A stretch of DNA of 64,000 nucleotides from Mesorhizobium sp. 113-3-3 (GTDB lineage: Bacteria > Pseudomonadota > Alphaproteobacteria > Rhizobiales > Rhizobiaceae): NCBI RefSeq assembly GCF_016756495.1, contig NZ_AP023243.1:6390501-6454500 (forward strand). Reading direction: 5' to 3'. The notes beneath the pieces were generated by a model. The model saw nothing but the letters and a program-made list of their open reading frames with translations, made no database searches and had not been told where the DNA came from. A program made the translations under genes and the position numbers. Shown one piece after another: positions 27,460 through 36,139 of the stretch; positions within the stretch are counted from its first letter, which is position 1; every line of letters starts with the position of its first letter.

Positions 27460-28395
27460 ACACGGCTTGTTCACAGGTGTCGGCGACTGATTGTTCGTGG
27501 CTTTCTGTCCGCTGCCGGCGATGGAATATTTGAAGGACGGCGGGTCCCGTATTTCCTGTCGCGTTGGCAACCGCGGCGGCCACCTGCCGGGCGGCAGCGG
27601 CAGAGACAATGTCATAGACAGGTGGAAGCGTGGGCTTTCTGCCCTTCAATAGTTCCCTGACCATACAGATTTGCACGCGCGGCCGCAGCTTGCCGCCCGC
27701 CTCAACGGATTCGGCTTCTCTGGCAGCACGTTCCATTGCTGCGGTCGCCTTGTTGAGCGTCACCAGAACGCCAAGCTTCGTGGCTGGCAAGATCGCCAAC
27801 TCGCTCAAGCTCACGACCTCTATTCGATGGACGGGCACGGCCGTGCATCGCCGCGGCAGGGGACAACATCGTCGTGACCGACCCTCAAGCCCTATATCGT
27901 GTCGGCGGGATCGTTCAGCAGGAACGGCGAGATCGCCGTGGAGGGCAAGCCCTTCTACATCGTGGCCGGCGGCGGGAGCGGCAAGATCCACGATCAAGCA
28001 GCTGAGAAAGATCACGCATATAGCCACGATCCCGCGGTCCAGCCGATCTACATTTGAGGACGACCAGATCAAGCAGCGCGCCCTGTCGAATTTGGGTCCG
28101 GGATTGGCAGTTGGTCTATCCCTTCCTGACGATGGAACGCTCGATCCAGTCATGGCTTATAAGGCGGAGACCAGAGCGCAGATGAGTACGCGCCTACTAC
28201 GAGATCGGCTATCGCACCAATTCGAGCGGATCACGATCGATGCGACACCGTGGCTTTCTTCGAGGGCGGGAAGCCGCTTGAGGCCTGCTACGCCGGCGAA
28301 GGCTGTGAAATCCTGACCTCGAAGAAAGGAAACCGCATGGGCGTCAAATTTCGCTTCGGCGTCGCCTTGGCCTCCTCACACTTGGTTGGCTGACT
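27460..28395. other. degraded region with gene remnants
   Basis: No intact gene is seen. A minus-strand stretch near 27640-27760 reads GGKLRPRVQICMVRELLKGR. This resembles the tail pattern (basic, R-x-Q-I, E-L-L-x-G) of some site-specific DNA methyltransferases; this is a weak match. Plus-strand stretches near 27910-27990 (GEIAVEGKPFYIVAGGGSGK) and 28248-28393 (VAFFEGGKPLEACYAGEGCE) look like protein ends but are broken by frame changes. The 229-codon plus-strand ORF over this region is probably a chance frame. Confidence 0.4.
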
Positions 28396-29720
28396 CAGCG
28401 GGCAACCCGGTCGAGAAAAGCGTCGAATGCGGCAGCGACAACGCGCATCGCAAAGCGATGCTGCCGCCTTACGCGGACAAAACCCTTTTCGATGTCCACA
28501 ATCCCGTCCTTGGCAAGCATCGCCAAGCGTTCAGCTGAATCGAGAAAATGGATCGGATCAGATCCGTGGGCGGCACAGATTGCCGGCACATCGGCCTCGA
28601 GATCGCACATTAGTCGCTCGATGATTGCGGCTCGCGCGCGGTCTTCGTCGGTGAGACGGTAGCCCTTTGACGTCGCCAGACGGCCAGCCGCGATGTGCCG
28701 GCAGTAGGAATCCCGTGTAACCTCGTTCTGAACGTAGCCCTCGCCGACACGCCCGATAGCCGACGCGCCGAAACCGATCAGGGTTTTGCAGGTGTCGGCC
28801 GAGTAGCCCAGCGAGTTGCGCCGCAGGCGACCGGTTTTCTGTGCCAGCGCGAGATCGTCGTCCGGCAAGGCGAAATGGTCGAGCCCGATCTCTCGGTAGC
28901 CGGCGGCAATCAGCGTCACGGCAATGGCCGCATCCTGTTCGGCGCGGGCAGCGCTGCCCGGAAGCGATGCCTCCTCGATGAGGCGCTGATTCTTAATAAA
29001 GGACGGAATGTGCGAGTAGCCGAACACCGCAAGCCGGTTGGGGCGCATGGCGACCGCCGCCCTCGTGGTCTCGACGCAAGACTGCACCGTTTGATGCGGG
29101 AGACCAAAGATGAGGTCGAAGTTGATGCTTGTCACTCCATGCCGACGCAGCATTTCGACGGCAGCCGCCGTCTGCGCCTCACTCTGGACCCGGTTGATCG
29201 CTCTTTGAACAATGGGATCGAAGCTCTGCACGCCGAGGCTCGCGCGGTTCACGCCGGCTGCTTGCAAGGCTTCGGCCATATCGGCCGTGAACGTGCGTGG
29301 ATCGATCTCGACGGCGATCGTAGCTGTTTCCGCAAGCGCAAAGTGGCGGCGCAGGAATTCCGTCAGGGCGAGGAACTCAACTGGCCCCATGAGAGTTGGC
29401 GTTCCGCCGCCGAAATGCACATCGCTCACGGGCAGCGCCTGCGGCGCGTGCTCCGAGACCAAACGTATCTCGTCACGCAGCGCCGCCAGATAATTAACGA
29501 TCGGCGCATCATGGCGGGTGATGGTGGTGGGGAAGCCGCAATACCAGCACTTTGATCGGCAGAACGGAACGTGCAAGTAGAGTGACGCCGGATCGTTAGC
29601 CGGTAGGTTCCTGAGCCATTCCTCATAAGCGTCGGCGCCGACCGCCCCAGAGAACTCCGCGACAGTCGGATAGATGGTGTACCAAGGCAGGTGGGCTTCG
29701 CGATGTTTTGTGGTCTGCAA
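28395..29720 (-). CDS. hemN: second HemN-like oxygen-independent coproporphyrinogen oxidase
   Basis: This 441-aa radical SAM protein has CRSKCWYC (C-x3-C-x2-C) and HFGGGTPTLMGP. LGVQSFDPIVQRAINRVQSE and GLDHFALPDDDLALAQKTGR are also typical of HemN. It is a diverged paralogue of hemN at 12.8 kb. Here the family's usual YTSYPTAPHF near the N terminus reads YTIYPTVAEF. The start is TTG at 29720: an upstream ATG frame is closed by a TAA, and no in-frame ATG precedes TTKHREAHLP. A third, broken copy lies at 32.8 kb. Substrate is likely coproporphyrinogen III. Confidence 0.85.
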   Translation of the reverse strand: MQTTKHREAHLPWYTIYPTVAEFSGAVGADAYEEWLRNLPANDPASLYLHVPFCRSKCWYCGFPTTITRHDAPIVNYLAALRDEIRLVSEHAPQALPVSDVHFGGGTPTLMGPVEFLALTEFLRRHFALAETATIAVEIDPRTFTADMAEALQAAGVNRASLGVQSFDPIVQRAINRVQSEAQTAAAVEMLRRHGVTSINFDLIFGLPHQTVQSCVETTRAAVAMRPNRLAVFGYSHIPSFIKNQRLIEEASLPGSAARAEQDAAIAVTLIAAGYREIGLDHFALPDDDLALAQKTGRLRRNSLGYSADTCKTLIGFGASAIGRVGEGYVQNEVTRDSYCRHIAAGRLATSKGYRLTDEDRARAAIIERLMCDLEADVPAICAAHGSDPIHFLDSAERLAMLAKDGIVDIEKGFVRVRRQHRFAMRVVAAAFDAFLDRVAR

Positions 29721-29879
29721 CAGTTACCGTCCCATGTTGTTGCCTTCCATCCTTACCACTGCGCTCTCCTGTGTCTTTGCGCTATATCAGTCCGGTCCGC
29801 TTTGGGCCCGATTATTTCGCAGCGATAGCCCCATTCAGCCTTGGCTGGACAGCGATGGTATGAGCACGCGCTGGTCAGC

Positions 29880-30305
29880 GACAAGCGCCGTGGGTTTCCC
29901 GTCGAGACTTTCCCGCACACCGTTTGGTGCTACTATCCTATCCTATCCCCTCCCTTCAGCGTCCGATGGAACGCAGCATGCCCCGTCCGACCAGTCGATT
30001 CGGCGTTGGGACCAGACTTTTGCTCGCCGGCTGGTGCGTAAGACGGCGTCACGTAGCGATACCTGGCATCTCGATGAGTTCGTCGTATTAATTGCCGGCA
30101 CGAGGCTTTGGCTGTGGCGCACCGTCTGTCAGAGCGGGAATTGTGCTCGAGGAGACCGTCCAGGTCCGCCCCTGCCAAGGCTGCAAGCCTGATGAACCAA
30201 TTTAGAAAGTAGCGCTACGCCAGGCGCATGATCACCGACAAATCGCGCTCCTGTGGCCCGGCAAAGCGCCGGAGTGAAGCGCAACTCAAGCATCGCTCGC
30301 AGCTG
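29880..30305 (+). pseudogene. IS6-family transposase remnant
   Basis: Fragments in shifting frames match the intact IS6-family transposase at 59.2 kb: FPVETFPHTVWCYYP against FPAEIIAHAVWLYFRFP, SDTWHLDEFVVLIAGTRLWL against GDKWHLDECVVAINGKKQWL, and MITDKSRS against MITDKLRS. Internal deletions and frameshifts show it is inactive. It lies next to the second hemN. Confidence 0.8.
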
Positions 30306-30616
30306 ACAATCGAGCGAATTCGCATGTGCTTCCGTAAAAACAAAAATGGCCCATGCACGGCTTCCGATTCAGAGAGGGGCTTACAACGGCTCGTCTCGAC
30401 CTTCCCGCCTTTCGGAACCACTTTGTCCGGACTAGCTGGACAGCTGGTGCACCTCGCCACCGCCGAGGTGTGGCCCTTCGCCCTAACGAGGACGCTTACG
30501 CCTAGGCATGTCGGCATCAGTGGGGCATCTCGGCTGACGTACCGAGCGGTGCACTCGCATGATGTCAACAATGTCGAGGCTCAAAACAAACAAAAGCTAT
30601 CGCCATTGAACGATAC
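30306..30616. other. intergenic region, no gene supported
   Basis: ORFs here have no ribosome-binding site and no recognisable motif. I see nothing else between the IS6-family remnant and the NifA-type upstream activator site. Confidence 0.4.
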
Positions 30617-30632
30617 TGTCGCGAAGCGAACA
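30617..30632 (+). promoter_or_regulatory. NifA upstream activator sequence (TGT-N10-ACA)
   Basis: TGTCGCGAAGCGAACA fits the NifA consensus TGT-N10-ACA exactly. It lies 121 bp upstream of a strong sigma-54 promoter, within the normal range for NifA activation by DNA looping. Confidence 0.7.
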
Positions 30633-30752
30633 GACGAACCATGTCCGAAACATTTGCTTTTCGTGCTCAGCTTGACCCTCAGAGCAGAAAAGGAAACGCA
30701 AGCCAAGGTCCGACGGCAAACTTGAGTGTCAATCGTAGCTTGGTCGTGAGGT

Positions 30753-30767
30753 TGGCACGTCGCTTGC
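30753..30767 (+). promoter_or_regulatory. sigma-54 (-24/-12) promoter
   Basis: TGGCACG-N4-TTGC is an exact match to the sigma-54 consensus, with correct GG-to-GC spacing. With the upstream TGT-N10-ACA site it forms a typical nif/fix-type promoter. Transcription would start near 30779 and run towards the small ORF and the porin. Confidence 0.8.
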
Positions 30768-30814
30768 GGGGTGATTTTCTGAAGCCGGTACGCCCGCAGC
30801 TATCGGAGATAATC

Positions 30815-30874
30815 ATGGCGATCGACCCAGAAGTGTTTGATTCCTCCCCCGGGCATTTCAAGCAGGTGATATGA
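30815..30874 (+). CDS. 19-codon ORF behind the sigma-54 promoter
   Basis: MAIDPEVFDSSPGHFKQVI is preceded by GGAG six bases before the ATG and lies about 36 bp downstream of the predicted start of transcription. I do not recognise it. It may be a leader peptide, a small symbiotic protein, or the surviving 5' end of a nif/fix gene cut off by rearrangement. No intact gene continues in its frame. Confidence 0.45.
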   Translation: MAIDPEVFDSSPGHFKQVI

Positions 30875-30937
30875 GAACAACATCTTATCGCGTGGAAGTA
30901 TGATTCAGATTCATCGCCTCTGTTGTTGAATCATTAT

Positions 30938-30955
30938 TATGACCCGTGCGTCATA
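30938..30955. promoter_or_regulatory. perfect inverted repeat upstream of the porin gene
   Basis: TATGAC-N6-GTCATA is an exact dyad about 105 bp before the porin ATG. A looser dyad, TGATTCA ... TGAATCA, lies just upstream at about 30901-30933. These may be operators; the regulator is unknown. Confidence 0.35.
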
Positions 30956-31059
30956 CTGCGATGGGCGCAGCGCGATGTGCATCGTTTTCGATTGTGGGAC
31001 AGGAAGGGCTGGCTCGTTCGTTGACGTCCCCTTCTTTAATATTTGAACGGAGATCAAGA

Positions 31060-32223
31060 ATGAACATCAGGAGCCTCCTGCTCGGCTCAGCTGCGGCCCT
31101 GATCGCCGTTTCCTGTGCCCGAGCCGCCGACGCCATCGTCCTGGCCGAGCCTGAGCCCGTTGAATACGTCAAGATCTGCGACGTTTACGGCGCTGGTTAC
31201 TACTACATCCCCGGCACCGAGACCTGCCTGCGCATCGGCGGCTATATCCGTTACGACATCGGCCTCGGCGATGTCGTGTCGCATGACAAAGCTAGAGCCA
31301 CGGATGTGAAGACTGGCGAGGCCCAGGGCATATGGCAAAACCACACGCGTTTCACATTCAAAACTTGGACCGGGCAAGAGACCGAACTCGGTACATTGCA
31401 GACCTACATCGAGACCCGCATGAACTACGGCAAGCACACGGCCTATTCCGGTTCGGACAGTCCTCGATACTATGCCTTCAGCCAAGGCATCACGTTGACT
31501 TTCGCCTGGGTTCAGCTTGGTGGCCTCCGAGTTGGCAAGGACTGGTCCGCCTTCGACATGTTTAATGGCTACGCGGGCGACGTGCTCAATCAGATGCTTA
31601 TCCCGTACGGCGCCTTCGATACTAATGTGGTTCAGTACTACTTTGACGCCGGTAACGGCTTTTCGGCTGTGGTTTCACTCGAAGAAGGCTCGGGCCTGGT
31701 CGGCACCATCGACAGCTACGTTCCGCACCTAGTCGGCGGAGTGAAATACACACAACACTGGGGCGCGATCACCGGCGTTGTCGCTTATGATAGCAACTAC
31801 GAATCGGTCGCGGGCAAGGTCCGCATCGACGTCGATGTTACCGACCAACTCTCGCTATTCGGAATGTTCGGCTACGGCTCCAGCGGCAAGCTCAACGATG
31901 ACGTCACTAACGCAATCGACGCTCATGGTCGCGGGTTCTACAAAAGTTGGGGCGGTAACTGGGCTTTCTGGGCCGGCGCCACTTACAAGCTCAATGAGAC
32001 AACTTCGTTGAATCTTCAGCTCTCGGGTGATCAGCTCAGGAACTATGGTGTCGCTGCAAACGTCGCCTATACGTTTCTTGCAGATTTCACAATTACAGCC
32101 GAACTCGACTATGACCGCTACGGCGACTTCGCCGTCGGCAAGGTCGACCCTTCCATTAGCTGGGCGAATGCCAACAAAAAGAGCAGTGTCGGCGGCATCC
32201 TCCGTTTCGAACGTTCATTCTAA
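31060..32223 (+). CDS. outer-membrane porin
   Basis: This 387-aa alphaproteobacterial porin begins with a signal peptide (MNIRSLLLGSAAALIAVSCA, cut after ARAADA). The family N-terminal mature region with paired cysteines follows (YVKICDVYGAGYYYIPGTET, then CLRIGGYIRYDIG). It ends in Phe (GGILRFERSF), the usual beta-barrel signature. I chose ATG at 31060, with ACGGAG upstream. The NifA/sigma-54 promoter lies 300 bp upstream with no clear terminator between, so nodule-specific expression is possible. Confidence 0.92.
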   Translation: MNIRSLLLGSAAALIAVSCARAADAIVLAEPEPVEYVKICDVYGAGYYYIPGTETCLRIGGYIRYDIGLGDVVSHDKARATDVKTGEAQGIWQNHTRFTFKTWTGQETELGTLQTYIETRMNYGKHTAYSGSDSPRYYAFSQGITLTFAWVQLGGLRVGKDWSAFDMFNGYAGDVLNQMLIPYGAFDTNVVQYYFDAGNGFSAVVSLEEGSGLVGTIDSYVPHLVGGVKYTQHWGAITGVVAYDSNYESVAGKVRIDVDVTDQLSLFGMFGYGSSGKLNDDVTNAIDAHGRGFYKSWGGNWAFWAGATYKLNETTSLNLQLSGDQLRNYGVAANVAYTFLADFTITAELDYDRYGDFAVGKVDPSISWANANKKSSVGGILRFERSF

Positions 32224-32247
32224 CGGGAGGAAGAGCTTCATCTCGGT

Positions 32248-32463
32248 GCCTCAGGCGGCGAATGACGATTATGCGGGGGACCTGCCACGCCTGCGGCAGA
32301 TAAGCGCTGGCACGTTTGCAATCGGATACAGCTGCGATTAGGGCGCGGCCGATGCCCCGCCTGCCGGGATGTGACAGCTGGCAAAGCGTTGCGGCAGGTT
32401 TGCTGGCGGTCCCGGCACTTGCGCTGACGCGTGCGGCGCAGTCCGGCGACACGGTGGAGGCCG
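32248..32463 (+). pseudogene. dapA-like gene fragment, diverged copy of 42413-42626
   Basis: About 215 bp match the dihydrodipicolinate-synthase-like gene at 41.9-42.8 kb almost continuously, for example GGCGGCGAATGACGATTATG and GCGTTGCGGCAGGT. The fragment lacks both ends. It has an in-frame TAG at GATTAG where the intact copy reads GATTGG. It is a truncated duplicate. Confidence 0.85.
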
Positions 32464-32554
32464 CCGGCAGATGGGTGGGCGCGTGATCGCCGAAGCAATC
32501 GCCGAACTCGCCTAGTATCCCAGCTTCGATAACGACTGAATCGGCGGCGACTCA

Positions 32555-32818
32555 ATGCAACCTTGGCTTCCGGAGACCGCGCTGACCGCCGCCGGCCTGA
32601 CCGCGCTCGCCGCGCAGGATGCTTCGGACAAGCAAATCACCTGCGTCAAGGCGCCCTTCAAGTCGCTGATCGACCATGTCTTTATCTCGCCCAATCTCCT
32701 GCCGTGCGGCCACGATTTCATGATCCTCGCGCTCGACCGAACCATCGAGCGGTTCCTGGAAGTGTCCGATCATCGCCCGGTCCTCTTGCGACTGGCCGGG
32801 CCTATCGGTGAGCGTTAG
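32555..32818 (+). pseudogene. endonuclease/exonuclease/phosphatase family C-terminal fragment
   Basis: The frame encodes SLIDHVFISPNLLPCGHDFM and ends with EVSDHRPVLLRLAG. The SDHRPV motif is the C-terminal active-site signature of the EEP superfamily. The N-terminal catalytic part is missing, so this is a remnant, fused by rearrangement between dapA-like and hemN fragments. Confidence 0.7.
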
Positions 32819-32820
32819 AT

Positions 32821-33066
32821 CCAGAACGAGGTTACACGGGATTCCTACAGCCCGCACATCGCAGCTGGCCGCCTGGCAAAGTCAAAGGGCAACCGTCTCA
32901 CCGACGAAGACCGCGGCGAGCCGCAATCATCGAGCGAGGACGAAATAGGGACAGCGAAGGGTTTTATCCGCATGCGGCAGGAGGATCGCTTTGTGGTTAG
33001 CGCTATTGCTGCGTATTCGATGCTTTTCTCGACCGGGTTTGCCAGTAGGCACAGCCAAGCAGCGTG
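32821..33066 (+). pseudogene. hemN C-terminal remnant
   Basis: The translation QNEVTRDSYSPHIAAGRLAK is nearly identical to a stretch of the second HemN at 28.4-29.7 kb. After an internal deletion it continues as KGFIRMRQEDRFVVSAIAAY, matching that protein's C terminus. It is a third, non-functional hemN copy. Confidence 0.8.
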
Positions 33067-33213
33067 AGGGGAGGCCAAAGGGATAACCAATCGTCGCTAA
33101 ACGGCATGCTCCAGCAAATAACGGCAAGGCGGTAGCGGCGCGCTTGAGCCCCGGTTGAAGTGCTTGGAGTTTTTTCCGAATGGGCGAGCGTTGCGACTAA
33201 TGAAGGCGTCACA

Positions 33214-35037
33214 TCATTCGACGGTGACTGATTTTGCCAGGTTGCGTGGCTGGTCGAGATCTGTGCCCATGAAGAGCGCCGTGTGGTACGCAAGAAGCTG
33301 TATCGGCAGCGAGAAGATCATCGGCGCGATAATCTCGTCGGTGGCCGGCAGCACGATCGTGTGCATCGTATCGAGTTTCGATGCGGCTGCCCCTTTTCCA
33401 TCGGTGATGAGGATAATGCGCCCTCCGCGGGCGGCCACTTCCTGCATGTTGGAGAGGGTCTTGTCGAAAAAGCGATCATGTGGCGCGATGACGATCACTG
33501 GCATGTTCTCGTCTATCAATGCGATAGGACCGTGCTTCAATTCACCCGCCGCATAGCCTTCGGCGTGGATGTAGGAAATCTCCTTGAGCTTCAGCGCCCC
33601 CTCCATCGCCAGCGGGAAATTTGTGCCACGGCCGAGATAAAGGACATGATGACACTTTGACAGTTCGCGCGACAGAAGCTCAATCTCCGGCTGGATGCTG
33701 TCCAGTACCTGCCTCATGAGGCGCGGCATTTCGGCGAGGCTCTCGACGAGCGCCTGCACCTCATCTTCGGTCACGGTTCCGCGGGCCTTGGCTGCGTGGA
33801 TGGCGAGTGCGGCAAGAGCGGCTAGCTGGCAGGTGAAGGCCTTGGTGGAGGCGACGCCGATCTCTGGGCCGGCAAGGATCGGGAAGACCACATCGGCCTC
33901 CCGAGCGATGGTCGATTCGCGCGCATTGACGACAGCGCCAATTTTCAGCCCAAGCTGCTTGCAGTACCTCAGCGATGCCAGCGTATCGGCGGTTTCGCCC
34001 GACTGTGAAATGAACAGAGCCGCAGACTGCGGCGACAATGGAATCTCGCGATAGCGGAATTCGGATGCAACATCTATTTCGACCGGCAGGCGCGCATAGC
34101 GCTCGAACCAGTATTTTCCGATCAGCCCGGCGAGATATGCGGTGCCGCAGGCAGAGATCGCCAAGCTCGGGATCTTGGCGAAGTCGATGCCAGAAACCGC
34201 ATCGGCACCATTTTCGATGAAATTGATATAATGACCGAGCGCATCGGCGATGACCTCGGGCTGCTCGAGGATTTCCTTCTCCATGAAGTGGCGATGGCTG
34301 CCCTTGTTGGCCAGAGTGGCCACGGCCACGGAGGTCTGGCGCGGACGCGCGACGGGGTGGCCGTCGTAATCAAATATATCAGCGCCCGTCCTGCCGACAA
34401 CGGCCCAGTCACCGTCGATGAGATAGGTGATTTCATTCGTGAATGGAGCAAGCGCGATCGCGTCGGAGCCCAGGAACATCTCGCCGTCGCCGTGACCGAT
34501 CGCCAGCGGTGGTCCATTGCGCGCCGCGATGATGGTCGACGGATCATCCTCAAAGAGGATGGCAAGCGCGTAGGCACCCCTGACGCTTTTCAGCATGGCA
34601 TGCACCGCCTCACCACGCCTCATGCCCTCCCGGCGGTGCCTTGCCAAGAGATGCGCAAGGACCTCAGTGTCGGTGTCGGTCTGGAACTCGGCTCCCGTCG
34701 CCGCCAATTCGTCCTTCAGTTCGGCGAAATTCTCGATGATGCCGTTATGGACGACGGCCACACCATCCGTGAAGTGCGGGTGTGCATTGCGTTCCGTCGG
34801 TGGCCCATGGGTTGCCCAGCGGGTGTGGGCGATGCCGATGGTACCACCCAGCGGCTCTTCCTTGAGTCTCCTCTCGAGATTGACGAGCTTGCCCTCCGCG
34901 CGCCGGCGGTGCAAGGTGCCATCGGTGATCGTCGCAATGCCGGCCGAATCATAGCCGCGGTATTCCAGACGCTTCAATGCGTCGACCAGGCGTTCCGACA
35001 CCGGCTGTTGCCCAACGATGCCAACAATTCCGCACAT
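33214..35037 (-). CDS. nodM: NodM, symbiotic glucosamine-fructose-6-phosphate aminotransferase
   Basis: The enzyme makes glucosamine-6-phosphate from fructose-6-phosphate and glutamine, the precursor of the Nod-factor chitin backbone. It has 607 aa with the N-terminal nucleophile Cys2 (MCGIVGIVG) and the glutaminase motif THGPPTERNAHPH. Two SIS sugar-isomerase domains follow (SACGTAYLAG, SQSGETADTL) and it ends DQPRNLAKSVTVE. It is homologous to housekeeping GlmS, but the nod box upstream and the location mark it as NodM. It is full length with no disrupted motif. Confidence 0.93.
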   Translation of the reverse strand: MCGIVGIVGQQPVSERLVDALKRLEYRGYDSAGIATITDGTLHRRRAEGKLVNLERRLKEEPLGGTIGIAHTRWATHGPPTERNAHPHFTDGVAVVHNGIIENFAELKDELAATGAEFQTDTDTEVLAHLLARHRREGMRRGEAVHAMLKSVRGAYALAILFEDDPSTIIAARNGPPLAIGHGDGEMFLGSDAIALAPFTNEITYLIDGDWAVVGRTGADIFDYDGHPVARPRQTSVAVATLANKGSHRHFMEKEILEQPEVIADALGHYINFIENGADAVSGIDFAKIPSLAISACGTAYLAGLIGKYWFERYARLPVEIDVASEFRYREIPLSPQSAALFISQSGETADTLASLRYCKQLGLKIGAVVNARESTIAREADVVFPILAGPEIGVASTKAFTCQLAALAALAIHAAKARGTVTEDEVQALVESLAEMPRLMRQVLDSIQPEIELLSRELSKCHHVLYLGRGTNFPLAMEGALKLKEISYIHAEGYAAGELKHGPIALIDENMPVIVIAPHDRFFDKTLSNMQEVAARGGRIILITDGKGAAASKLDTMHTIVLPATDEIIAPMIFSLPIQLLAYHTALFMGTDLDQPRNLAKSVTVE

Positions 35038-35133
35038 GTTCTTCTCCGAAGTCTTCCCGGCAGCCTTAGCCGACGCAGACGAGGGACGCCGCCCGGCATG
35101 CGCTCAGTTAGAGTCTTCTAATGGAATCCAGTC

Positions 35134-35181
35134 AGTTCGGTAAAATTGATTGTTGGGATAGCCATCATCCACGCCATGGAT
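35134..35181 (-). promoter_or_regulatory. nod box upstream of nodM
   Basis: Read on the minus strand, the 48-bp element starts ATCCATGGCGTGGATG, continues GCTATCCCAACAATC and ends AATTTTACCGAACT. It matches the nod box consensus along its whole length, including the ATC-N9-GAT arms and the AACAATCAATTTTACC core. It lies about 97 bp before the nodM start, so nodM should be induced by NodD with plant flavonoids. Confidence 0.9.
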
Positions 35182-35491
35182 GAACTAAATCTCAGTCCAA
35201 TGCGGGTGATGTGAACCGGGGCGTACGCTTCCGCCTTCAACGGGCTGCGCATATCATGGCCGGCGCCCTCACCTGCGTTAATAGCATGCAAGCCGGCCGG
35301 AGGAGACGGGGAATACTTGGGCCGAGTGCGAATGGGTAGCCCCAGCGCACTCTTTGATCTCGCCGTTCAATTGTGCGGACGCTGCTTCATGCATCATTCC
35401 TCGGTTTGCTTCTCCAGGCCGGACGCAATGACTCCTTTCGGCGACGAGAAGCAAACCCTCTCTTCCGATCCCTGGGGCCACGCACCACGTC
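35182..35491. other. intergenic region between luxI-type gene and nod box
   Basis: I see no supported gene in this 310-bp stretch. It separates the end of the AHL synthase gene from the nod box. Confidence 0.4.
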
Positions 35492-36139
35492 TTAGCTACC
35501 GCATGGGCCGTGCGGCAGGCCGAGAATCGGTCGCCACAGTACCGGCCCATTCAGACGTCCCCTCCAGCGGATGCGCAACAGGCTGGCGTGAGAGATCTCG
35601 AGAAACCCGGCCACCGCCTCCGTTTTGCCGACGGGCTGCGGCTTTCCGATGCGCGACAATGGCCACGTTGCGAGGCGAAGGATCCGTTCCATACGCGTAT
35701 CGGTCACCGTCACGATCCGGGTGAGATTGTTGGCCAAGCCGAATTCGATCATGCCGGCGAAGAGCTCGTAGGTTGCTTGGGCAAGGCCGCCTGCCGCCTT
35801 GGGCGTTGATGGGGGCAAATCGAGCGCGAAACGGCTGCTTTCCCATATGTCGGGACTCGCGGGCGCCACAGCTTCACCCAGCAGCGCCGGGAATGTGTCG
35901 CGCAACATGGTCGGCCCAGTGGTTGGCAAGAGGCGCACGCAGCCACGAATTCGCCAATCGGATCCCTTGAGCAGCAGATAGACAGGCTTCAAGTCGTCAA
36001 AGGTGTCTGTTTCCATTTCGCCTCCGGTCTGAACTTCCCAATCGAGCCTCTCCTTGAAAACCCGATATCTGAGCCCGTGCATCTCTTTGAGCTCGCCTGC
36101 GAATTCGCTGTAGAGGCCAGGTGTGATCAGCTGAATCAT
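35492..36139 (-). CDS. LuxI/TraI-type acyl-homoserine-lactone synthase
   Basis: This 215-aa autoinducer synthase has the conserved motifs HGLRYRVFKERLDWEV (R-x-x-V-F, W), DDLKPVYLL, GCVRLLPTTGPTMLRDTFP and WESSRFALD. The ATG at 36139 has GGAGG six bases upstream. It would make an AHL signal from acyl-ACP and SAM. Similar genes control ICE transfer in Mesorhizobium, but no luxR/traR gene is seen in this window. Its 3' end shows no disruption. Confidence 0.92.
   Translation of the reverse strand: MIQLITPGLYSEFAGELKEMHGLRYRVFKERLDWEVQTGGEMETDTFDDLKPVYLLLKGSDWRIRGCVRLLPTTGPTMLRDTFPALLGEAVAPASPDIWESSRFALDLPPSTPKAAGGLAQATYELFAGMIEFGLANNLTRIVTVTDTRMERILRLATWPLSRIGKPQPVGKTEAVAGFLEISHASLLRIRWRGRLNGPVLWRPILGLPHGPCGS

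Noticed and set aside
27630..28316. 229-codon plus-strand ORF
   Set aside because: It has no ribosome-binding site, its translation is low-complexity and basic, and coding-like peptides in the same region lie in other frames.
33214..35037. Housekeeping glmS
   Set aside because: A full nod box lies 97 bp upstream and the gene is inside a symbiosis region, so nodM is the better name.
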